From the NCBI GenBank assembly GCA_002789465.1, contig PFTH01000215.1, positions 1 through 11,859 on the forward strand: a stretch of DNA of 11,859 nucleotides, in the 5' to 3' direction. Below the pieces are notes generated by a model, which had not been told where the DNA came from, made no database searches, and worked only from the letters and a program-made list of their open reading frames with translations. Positions 6,479 to 11,859 of the stretch are shown here, one piece after another (position 1 is the first letter of the stretch; each line of letters begins with the position of its first letter). A program made the translations under genes and the position numbers. Origin of the DNA: Candidatus Roizmanbacteria bacterium CG_4_9_14_0_8_um_filter_34_12 (lineage in GTDB: Bacteria; Patescibacteriota; Microgenomatia; UBA1406; GWC2-37-13).

Positions 6479-7402
6479 ATGATCAGCATAATTATTCCGT
6501 TTTATAACGAAAAGGAAAGTATTCCGTTGTTATTGGAGGAAATTAAAAAAGTAAAAAAAAATATTACAGATGAAATAGAGGTTATTCTTGTTGATGACGG
6601 ATCAATAGATAGTTATCGATTAACAGTTAACAGTGATCAGGAAAAAAACCATAATCAAATTAAGCTGATTAGACATAGAAAAAGGTTTGGGAAAGGGAGA
6701 GCGTTGCAGACGGGTTTAGATCAATCTAAGGGTGAAATAATTGTGTTCATGGATGCAGACTTACAGGATGATCCTGCGGATTTAACAAAATTTATTGAAA
6801 AAATAAATAGCGGATATGATCTAGTGAATGGAGTAAGAAATGAACGTAGAGATAGTATAATTGTAAAAATATACTCCCGAATTGCTAACTGGTTTTTAAA
6901 AACGGTTCTTCATTCGCCATATTCTGATATCAACTGCGGATATAAAGTTTTTCGAAAAGAAGTATTGAAAGAAATAGTTTTTTATGCAAACAACTTTCGG
7001 TTTTTTCCATTAGCAGTTTTTTTACAAGGTTATAAGGTTGCTGAAATTAATATAAATAATAGACAAAGAAAATTTGGTGCTTCTAAATTTGGAACAGGAA
7101 AATTATTTGTGGGAATATTTGATACGCTAACAGCATATTTTATTTTTCGTTTTTCTGAATCACCTCTGCATTTTTTTGGGCCAATTGGTGGAATAATTTT
7201 TGGAAGTGGATTTGTCATTTCTTTTTATTTGGTTTTTGAAAGGGTATTTTTTAATCAACTCCTTTATCGTCGACCAATGTTTCAAATTGGGATTCTTCTA
7301 ATTATTGTTGGAATTCAAATAATTATGACGGGAATGATAGGGGAACTGATTGTCTATTTGAATAAAGAAAAGAAGATTTCCGCGGATAGGAAAACGGATT
7401 AA
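6479..7402 (+). CDS. Family 2 glycosyltransferase, DPM1/GtrB-like, with C-terminal membrane helices
   Basis: This 307-residue enzyme most likely moves a sugar from a nucleotide donor to polyprenyl phosphate at the inner face of the membrane. The GT-A domain begins at once with ISIIIPFYNE, then VDDGS (38-42), the metal-binding DAD (92-94, in MDADLQDDP), NCGYKVFR (152-159) and the late RKFGASKFG motif (197-205). Two hydrophobic helices follow at about 232-253 and 267-293, with a short charged tail. This layout matches polyprenyl-phosphate mannosyl/glucosyl transferases such as GtrB or DPM1 relatives. Residues 45-54, just after VDDGSID, are encoded by heptamer repeats and look like an insertion. 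The C-terminal KISADRKTD lies in another repeat. It follows the DUF2079 gene, a candidate user of its product. No Shine-Dalgarno site precedes ATG 6479. The sugar cannot be told from sequence. Confidence 0.9.
   Translation: MISIIIPFYNEKESIPLLLEEIKKVKKNITDEIEVILVDDGSIDSYRLTVNSDQEKNHNQIKLIRHRKRFGKGRALQTGLDQSKGEIIVFMDADLQDDPADLTKFIEKINSGYDLVNGVRNERRDSIIVKIYSRIANWFLKTVLHSPYSDINCGYKVFRKEVLKEIVFYANNFRFFPLAVFLQGYKVAEININNRQRKFGASKFGTGKLFVGIFDTLTAYFIFRFSESPLHFFGPIGGIIFGSGFVISFYLVFERVFFNQLLYRRPMFQIGILLIIVGIQIIMTGMIGELIVYLNKEKKISADRKTD
6611..6638 (+). repeat. Four in-frame heptamers (AGTTAAC type) in the GT2 gene
   Basis: Units read AGTTATC, GATTAAC, AGTTAAC, AGTGATC. They encode SYRLTVNSDQ (45-54), directly after the conserved VDDGSID turn. 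In related enzymes this position is usually a short helix start, so the added loop is unusual near the donor site. Confidence 0.6.
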
Positions 7403-7449
7403 CGCGGATATTCCAAATCAGTGCATATTCGTTATTAATCAGTGTTAAT
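7379..7449. repeat. CGGAT / TTAATC short-repeat cluster at the GT2-EamA junction
   Basis: CGCGGAT occurs at 7381-7387 and 7403-7409, with ACGGAT between them at 7394-7399. TTAATCAGTG at 7435-7444 and AATCAGTG at 7416-7423 follow, then another TTAATC at 7445. The first copies are coding and provide the last residues of the GT2 protein; the rest form the 57-base spacer. Confidence 0.45.
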
Positions 7450-7459
7450 CGTTTTAAAG

Positions 7460-8377
7460 ATGAATCCGATACTTGCTCTAATTATTGCCAATTTTATTTG
7501 GGGTGCAGCCTCACCTGTTTTTAAATTTGCACTGGAAAATATTCCGCCATTTACTTTAGCTTTCATAAGATTTTTTGGTGCAAGTCTGTTGTTTATTCCT
7601 TTTATAAAATGGAGAGAACTTACTAAAATTACCCAAGGTGATTGGGTTAGAATTATTATTGGTTCGGCTTTTTTAGGCGTATTTGTCAATATTTTCTTTT
7701 TCTTTTTAGGCTTACAAAGAACGGTAAGTATTAATGCTCCTGTAATTGCTTCTTCTAGCCCAATTTTATTATTTATTTTATCGATTATTTTTCTTAAAGA
7801 AAAACCAAAGTTAAATGTTTTATTAGGGATGATTATTGCCTTTTTTGGCGTGTTATTAATTATTCTTATGCCACTCTTGTCATCGGGCATTAATGCAAAA
7901 GATCTCGGAAAATTTGAAGGAAACCTCTTTTTTTTAATTGCCACAATAGGATCAACAATTTCTCCGATTATTATGAAAAAAACTTTAAACAAGGTTAGTT
8001 TGTTACTTGTAACTTTTATTGCTTTTTTTATCAGCAGTCTTGGTTTTCTGATTCTTATGTTACCGGAACAAAAAACTTGGAATATTAATATGTTAAATCT
8101 GAACGGGGTTATTGGTATTATTTTTGGAGTATTTTTTTCGTCTGCCTTGGCATATTATTTATACATTTATGGATTATCAAAAATTAAAGTTCAAGAAGTG
8201 GGAATTTTTACGTATATTGATCCGGTTATTGCAGTGATAATTGCAATTCCTTTATTAGGAGAATATCCAAATATTGAATTTATTATTGGTACGCTTTTAA
8301 TTTTTCTAGGAATTTTTATTGGAGAAAATCGTATTCACTACCATCCTTTTCATCGGATTGCAAAATATCTAAGGTAA
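7460..8377 (+). CDS. EamA/DMT family transporter, full length
   Basis: This 305-residue protein has about ten hydrophobic helices in two tandem EamA units (roughly 5-140 and 160-297). The first opens with the typical ALIIANFIWGAASPVFKFAL; the second ends with the usual GIFTYIDPVIAVIIAIPLLGE, then a last helix and a short basic tail. The family exports or exchanges small metabolites such as amino acids or nucleotide-related compounds across the plasma membrane; the substrate here is unknown. I chose ATG 7460 because MNPILALIIANFIWG is a standard family start; a GTG at 7442 would add six unremarkable residues. It follows the GT2 gene with a 57-base repeat-containing gap and converges on the surface protein gene, 23 bases away, with no clear terminator between. 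It is not closely similar by eye to the 140-residue EamA protein at 1392-1814. Confidence 0.9.
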   Translation: MNPILALIIANFIWGAASPVFKFALENIPPFTLAFIRFFGASLLFIPFIKWRELTKITQGDWVRIIIGSAFLGVFVNIFFFFLGLQRTVSINAPVIASSSPILLFILSIIFLKEKPKLNVLLGMIIAFFGVLLIILMPLLSSGINAKDLGKFEGNLFFLIATIGSTISPIIMKKTLNKVSLLLVTFIAFFISSLGFLILMLPEQKTWNINMLNLNGVIGIIFGVFFSSALAYYLYIYGLSKIKVQEVGIFTYIDPVIAVIIAIPLLGEYPNIEFIIGTLLIFLGIFIGENRIHYHPFHRIAKYLR

Positions 8378-8400
8378 GGATAATCTACTCTAACTCAAAA

Positions 8401-9690
8401 TCAAAGGATCAAAGCCATAAGGATTATCCCAAGCGGAATAAGAAGAAAACCAAATCGCGTGATCCCCGCACTGGGAATTGAAGGTGTGACAGGTTGATTT
8501 GTTGGTCCAGTTGTGCTTGTAATATTTGCAAGTATAATTTCGGTTGGAGTTGGCCAAGACCCTGCGTGGACAATATTACTAAATGTCCCTTCGGCACAGT
8601 CATTGATTGCACGAACTTTAAAGTAGTAGGTTTTTGTTGATAGATCGGAACAGTCAAAAGTATGTGTAAGAACTGTGCCGAGATTAATATTGGATTCACC
8701 TTCACCATTTGGATTCTCACCCCAAGAAATTTGATAACCAGTAACATTGGTAACCTCATCCCAGCTGAGCTTGCATTGATTATTATTGATGATTTCAATT
8801 CCCACTCCTTGTGGAATATTTGGAACTTGTTGAATACAGGTTGATGAGGTTGGTTGTGGGGTTGCGGTTGAACTTGGGGGAGAGGTTGGTGGAACTGTTG
8901 GAGGAATAGTTGGAGGAATGGTTGGAGGAATTGGCATTGCGGTTGAATCTGGTGGTGCGGTTGGAGGAATAGTTGGTGGTACAGTTGGTGGCACTGTTGG
9001 CGGGATTGGTGTTGCGGTCGCATTTGATGGTGTCAGGGTTGCCGTTGGTGGGATTGGTGTGTTTGTAGGGGGAGCAGTTGTATTAGTTGCGGTTGGCTGA
9101 TAACAAGTATTACATTCATTTGCGGTAATCCAATGAGCATCTGGAGATGAATTTGAGCAAGCACAGTCTCCATCATTATCAATCTGAATTCCTCCACATT
9201 CTATTCCAGATACAAATGCTGAACAATTTGACCACACCCCCTGATCGTTTTTTGTAATATCGCAACCTGTAAATCCAATAGTTTGACAATTTGGATCAGA
9301 CGACGAACATGATTTATCACCTCTTAAGCAGGTAAGCGGATTTGACGCACAAGACTGACATTCGTTTAAAGATAGATTTCCACCATCATATGGTGCACGA
9401 TATTTTATCGTTTTAAATTGACAATGATAAGTATTTCCTGTTGGGTTTACTCCACCATTTAAGGTACAAGTAACAGAAAAACTTACTTTTGGTTTTTGTT
9501 CACCTGCCCGACTTTTTTCCGTAACCTTTTCTTTTTGCAGTTGTTGAGATAAGAGAACAATTCCTCCAATGGTTGCCATAATAATAGTTACTAAAAGTAT
9601 TTGAAGAAGTGGAAACTTTTTTTTAACACCCACAACTTTTTCAGTAGGGGCACTATTTTGATTACTTTTTTGGAATGAAGCGATTTTCAT
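8401..9690 (-). CDS. Cys-rich, Pro/Thr-linker, FN3-domain surface protein anchored at both ends
   Basis: This 429-residue protein has a basic cytoplasmic tail (1-27) and a membrane helix (about 28-48, FPLLQILLVTIIMATIGGIV) without a clear cleavage site. A Cys-rich domain (75-196) carries 14 cysteines and an acidic DNDGDCAC patch. A Pro/Thr-rich linker (about 200-283) follows, then a fibronectin type III-like domain (about 286-377: PQGVGIEI, LSWDEVTNVTGYQISW, TYYFKVRAIND) with four further cysteines. It ends in a second Thr/Pro stretch and a final helix GFLLIPLGIILMALIL. There is no LPXTG motif. The design suggests a protein exposed outside the membrane and held by one or both helices, possibly disulfide-stabilised and O-glycosylated, for adhesion or surface structure. 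The ATG at 9690 has AGAAG six bases upstream (plus-strand 9697-9701). It is divergent from galE. The specific function is unknown. Confidence 0.8.
   Translation of the reverse strand: MKIASFQKSNQNSAPTEKVVGVKKKFPLLQILLVTIIMATIGGIVLLSQQLQKEKVTEKSRAGEQKPKVSFSVTCTLNGGVNPTGNTYHCQFKTIKYRAPYDGGNLSLNECQSCASNPLTCLRGDKSCSSSDPNCQTIGFTGCDITKNDQGVWSNCSAFVSGIECGGIQIDNDGDCACSNSSPDAHWITANECNTCYQPTATNTTAPPTNTPIPPTATLTPSNATATPIPPTVPPTVPPTIPPTAPPDSTAMPIPPTIPPTIPPTVPPTSPPSSTATPQPTSSTCIQQVPNIPQGVGIEIINNNQCKLSWDEVTNVTGYQISWGENPNGEGESNINLGTVLTHTFDCSDLSTKTYYFKVRAINDCAEGTFSNIVHAGSWPTPTEIILANITSTTGPTNQPVTPSIPSAGITRFGFLLIPLGIILMALIL
8842..9093 (-). repeat. Degenerate 12-base coding repeats of the Pro/Thr linker
   Basis: The linker (residues about 200-283) is built mainly of P-P-T-V/I quartets from a degenerate 12-base unit, seen on the plus strand as variants of GTTGGAGGAATA. 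Interspersed segments read STATP or SNATATP. Such arrays can change length by slippage without losing frame. The array creates long open shadow frames on other frames, which I do not count as genes. Confidence 0.65.
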
Positions 9691-9819
9691 GCTATACTTC
9701 TAATATTTAAATTTGATATCAGTATATGTCCCTCGAAGTTGATTTAATAGAATTTATTAAATATTTGTAAAATCAACTAAGACGGTCATACAATTAATAT
9801 ATCATAAATCAGCTAAAAT
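9691..9819. promoter_or_regulatory. Divergent promoter region of surface protein and galE
   Basis: This 129-base spacer drives two divergent genes. A candidate galE promoter is TTGTAA (9765-9770), an 18-base gap, then TACAAT (9789-9794), which would start RNA near 9801. A 9-bp inverted repeat AGTTGATTT (9737-9745) / AAATCAACT (9770-9778) overlaps the -35 region and could be an operator. Both calls are by eye. Confidence 0.35.
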
Positions 9820-10830
9820 ATGTCAGATAAAATATTAATTACAGGTGCAGGCGGATATATTGGGTCAGTTGCAACTTATCTATTGTTGCAAAAAGGATAT
9901 GAAGTGGTGGGATTGGATAATTTTTCAACTGGCTATCAAGAACCACTTAAGTTATTGCAGGATAAGTTTGGAGAAGAAAAACTCAGATATTATAAAGTTG
10001 ATCTTCGTTCAGATCTTTCTTCAGTATTTCAAGAAGAAAAAAATATCAAAGCAGTTATTCATTATGCCGCCTCATGCTTGGTTGACGAATCAATGAAAAT
10101 TCCGGAAAAGTATTTTTCTAATAATGTTGGTGGGTCACAAAATTTACTTGCAACTTTGATAAAATTTAATATCAAAAATATTGTTTTTTCTTCAACCTGT
10201 GCAGTTTATGGTGAGGCAAACTATGTTCCAGTTGATGAAAAACATCCGACCAGTCCGAAAAATCCATATGGTGAATCAAAACGCATGGTTGAAAAAATGA
10301 TTAACTGGCACAGTCAATTACAAGGATTAAACTACATGATACTGCGATATTTTAATGTTTGTGGAGCGACAGATGATGGTTTGATTGGTGATTCAAAGCG
10401 ACCGTCAGTGCTTTTAGTCCAAAATGCAGTTCGGGGAGCACTTGGAATTGAACCATTTTATTTGACTTGTCCCATGGTTGATACGCCAGATAAAACACCA
10501 ATCCGCGATTATATTAATGTCGTTGATTTGAATACCGCACATATAAACGCGCTGGAGTATTTGTTTAATGGTGGTAAAAGTGAAACTATTAATTTAGGAA
10601 CAGGTACTGGCAACTCTGTGTTGGAAATTCTTAACGAAGTAGAAAATACTACTGGATTTAAATTTCAACTAAAAAAAACCACTCCGCGCCAGGGTGAATA
10701 TGCAACAATGATTGCAGATATTAAAAAAGCAAGAGCGATATTAAATTGGCAACCCACAAGAACAATTAAAGATAGTGTGGAAGCGTTGGTAAAATGGTAT
10801 AAAAATCATCGGGATGGTTGGAGTGGTTAG
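9820..10830 (+). CDS. galE: UDP-glucose 4-epimerase (extended SDR family)
   Basis: This 336-residue enzyme interconverts UDP-glucose and UDP-galactose (or their N-acetyl forms) with bound NAD. The Rossmann motif GAGGYIG (9-15) comes first, followed by LDNFSTG (32-38), HYAA (81-84), the catalytic Ser/Thr region SST (124-126) and Tyr150-x-x-x-Lys154 (YGESK). RYFNVCGA (176-183), the substrate-side TPIRDYINVVDL and NLGTG (258-262) complete the GalE pattern. Length and order are standard. It is cytoplasmic. ATG 9820 sits right before the Rossmann strand and is the only sensible start, though no Shine-Dalgarno site precedes it. The prenyl synthase gene follows after a repeat-filled 192-base gap. 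Related SDR epimerases acting on other nucleotide sugars cannot be fully excluded, but the motifs fit GalE best. Confidence 0.92.
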   Translation: MSDKILITGAGGYIGSVATYLLLQKGYEVVGLDNFSTGYQEPLKLLQDKFGEEKLRYYKVDLRSDLSSVFQEEKNIKAVIHYAASCLVDESMKIPEKYFSNNVGGSQNLLATLIKFNIKNIVFSSTCAVYGEANYVPVDEKHPTSPKNPYGESKRMVEKMINWHSQLQGLNYMILRYFNVCGATDDGLIGDSKRPSVLLVQNAVRGALGIEPFYLTCPMVDTPDKTPIRDYINVVDLNTAHINALEYLFNGGKSETINLGTGTGNSVLEILNEVENTTGFKFQLKKTTPRQGEYATMIADIKKARAILNWQPTRTIKDSVEALVKWYKNHRDGWSG

Positions 10831-10867
10831 AAATAGTTGTAAATAGTTACAAATAGTTGAAATAGTC
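10831..10867. repeat. Tandem 10-mers (AAATAGTTGT type)
   Basis: AAATAGTTGT, AAATAGTTAC and AAATAGTTGA lie head to tail, then a decayed AATAGTC copy. The array begins immediately after the galE stop codon. Confidence 0.6.
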
Positions 10868-10885
10868 AATTTAGTTAAACCTGCA

Positions 10886-10921
10886 TTTGTCTCGCCTATC
10901 GGTGGACTTCGGCGAGGCAAA
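10886..10921. repeat. GC-rich hairpin downstream of galE
   Basis: TTTGTCTCGCC (10886-10896) pairs with GGCGAGGCAAA (10911-10921) over 11 positions with one G-U pair, around a 14-base loop. The position would suit a galE terminator, but no T-run follows. The GC-rich stem resembles the other palindromic modules of the window more than a standard terminator. Confidence 0.5.
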
Positions 10922-10943
10922 GTCAGTTGATTAGATAAGTAAG

Positions 10944-10964
10944 AAAACGGAAAACGGAAGTCGG
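10944..10964. repeat. Three tandem heptamers (AAAACGG)
   Basis: AAAACGG, AAAACGG, AAGTCGG lie head to tail in the spacer before the prenyl synthase gene, continuing the 7-base theme seen elsewhere in the window. Confidence 0.5.
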
Positions 10965-11022
10965 AATAAAATAAATAAAAAATATCAATAAATAAACGAA
11001 AAACCTTGAACAAAAACAATAT

Positions 11023-11859
11023 ATGAAATTATTTGGATATTTCGAAACAGTTAAGCCACTATTAGTTAAGCAAATAAATAAGTTTTTCTTACAACAAAAA
11101 GACTTTCCAAATAAACAACTCCTACAAAGTCTTCAAGCGTTTAATTTAAAAGGAAAACTTCTTCGGGGAATGCTAGTTCTACTGATTAATAAGATGGAAG
11201 GCGGACAGATAAACGAAAAAGTTTTAAATGTTGCAACCGCAATGGAATTAGTTCACAGCGGTTTATTGATTCATGATGATATTATGGATAAGGATCTATT
11301 TCGACGAGGGTTTCCAACAATCCACAAATCCTTTGGTCAGTCAATGGCAATCTGTGCTGGTGACTGGCTTTTTTGTAAAGCAATTGAATTAATAGATGAT
11401 AATGAGTTAATTAAAATCATGAGTGTTGGTGTGCAGCAAGTGATGCATGGACAAATTTTAGATGTATTTTTCAGTGAGACAAATAATAATCCTAATCAAT
11501 CAACAATACTTGATATTTATCGTAAGAAAACTGCTTTCTATTCCTTTTCTCTTCCGTTTAAATTAGGGGCAATGTTACAGAAAGCGTCACTTAAAAAATT
11601 GGATATTTTAAATAGTTTGGGTGAAAATTTAGGTTTAATTTTTCAGATAAAAGATGATGAGATGGGAATCTTTGGTGATGAAAAAGCTACAGGGAAACCA
11701 ACTGGATCTGATATTCGGGAAAACAAAAAAACATTAATCAGACACTTACTTTTTAAAAATTCGAATTTGTCTGAAAAAAAAGAACTCACAAACATATTTG
11801 GGAATAGTAATATTTCTATCAAAGAGATTAATGTCGTTAAAAAACTTATTCAAGAAAAA
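11023..11859 (+). CDS. Polyprenyl diphosphate synthase, 3' end cut off by window
   Basis: The frame opens at ATG 11023 and runs to the window edge (279 codons, no stop). The product is a trans-isoprenyl diphosphate synthase that extends allylic diphosphates with isopentenyl diphosphate. Visible motifs are GKLLRG (44-49, the usual GKRxRP site), the first Asp-rich motif DDIMD (85-89) followed by RRG, the GDWLF segment, and the second motif DDEMGIFGDEKATGKPTGSD (211-230) with IRENKKT. The second motif has Gly where many enzymes have the fifth Asp; geranylgeranyl-type synthases often read DDxxG, so this is not a defect. Small/aliphatic residues (G80, L81) at positions -5 and -4 before the first motif argue against a farnesyl-length stop and for a longer product. 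No Shine-Dalgarno site is evident. The product may feed lipid carrier synthesis for the glycosyltransferases in this window; this is inference. Confidence 0.92.
   Translation, partial: MKLFGYFETVKPLLVKQINKFFLQQKDFPNKQLLQSLQAFNLKGKLLRGMLVLLINKMEGGQINEKVLNVATAMELVHSGLLIHDDIMDKDLFRRGFPTIHKSFGQSMAICAGDWLFCKAIELIDDNELIKIMSVGVQQVMHGQILDVFFSETNNNPNQSTILDIYRKKTAFYSFSLPFKLGAMLQKASLKKLDILNSLGENLGLIFQIKDDEMGIFGDEKATGKPTGSDIRENKKTLIRHLLFKNSNLSEKKELTNIFGNSNISIKEINVVKKLIQEK

Noticed and set aside
7435..7992. 185-codon minus-strand frame opposite the EamA gene
   Set aside because: It lies antisense to a clear ten-helix transporter, has a Lys/Ile-rich composition and no recognisable motif.
8378..8400. Terminator between the convergent EamA and surface protein genes
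   Set aside because: The 23-base gap has no inverted repeat or T-run.
8842..9093. Possible CRISPR array from regular repeats
   Set aside because: Units are short, degenerate, without unique spacers, and are translated as PPTV/PPTI quartets.
8424..9100. Long open frames overlapping the Pro/Thr linker (Gln/His-rich on the minus strand, Gly/Val-rich on the plus strand)
   Set aside because: They are shadows of the degenerate 12-base coding repeat in the surface protein gene; their low-complexity products have no domain features.
11655..11669. Loss of the catalytic second Asp-rich motif in the prenyl synthase (DDEMG instead of DDxxD)
   Set aside because: DDxxG followed by FGDxxxTGKPxGSD is common in active geranylgeranyl-type synthases.

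Overview
The window is AT-rich bacterial DNA with compact genes, weak or absent Shine-Dalgarno sites and many short palindromic or tandem repeats, both between genes and inside them. I read it as a chromosome fragment of a Candidate Phyla Radiation (Patescibacteria) bacterium, most likely Microgenomates-like. This is an inference from gene content and style: a DUF2079 membrane protein, a surface protein anchored at both ends with a Pro/Thr linker, small EamA transporters and dispersed GC-rich palindromes. TGA ends at least three genes (positions 1358-1360, 4606-4608 and the minus-strand gene ending at 8401), so the glycine-TGA code of Gracilibacteria/Absconditabacteria does not apply.

Layout. 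Positions 3-653 hold the 3' part of a ParB/sulfiredoxin-like gene running in from the left. Positions 654-889 are non-coding with a GC-rich palindromic block. Positions 890-1360 encode a small NlpC/P60-like protein. A minus-strand pair follows: phosphomannomutase/phosphoglucomutase (3277 to 1880), then a single-domain EamA protein (1814 to 1392). Positions 3278-3621 form the longest non-coding stretch and hold a 14-bp perfect hairpin and a MITE-like palindromic element. Next, on the plus strand, come a Xer-type tyrosine recombinase (3622-4608), a DUF2079 multi-pass protein (4726-6372), a family 2 polyprenyl-phosphate glycosyltransferase (6479-7402) and a full-length EamA transporter (7460-8377). 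A minus-strand Cys-rich, Pro/Thr-rich, FN3-containing surface protein (9690 to 8401) is divergent from galE (9820-10830). The window ends inside a polyprenyl diphosphate synthase (11023 onward).

How the genes may work together. Six genes fit cell-surface glycan or glycoprotein assembly: the hexose-phosphate mutase supplies sugar-1-phosphate, GalE supplies UDP-sugars, the prenyl synthase could make the lipid carrier, the GT2 enzyme could load sugar onto it, the DUF2079 protein resembles GT-C enzymes that use such donors, and the surface protein offers a Thr-rich acceptor region. The small EamA protein is a possible lipid-sugar flippase. This linkage is inferred from co-occurrence.

The most unusual signal is the repeats. 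Short tandem units, most often seven bases, occur in intergenic spacers and also in frame inside three genes (recombinase, DUF2079 and GT2). A palindromic TGTCAT...ATGACA element is also embedded in frame in the DUF2079 gene, and a longer relative lies upstream of the recombinase.
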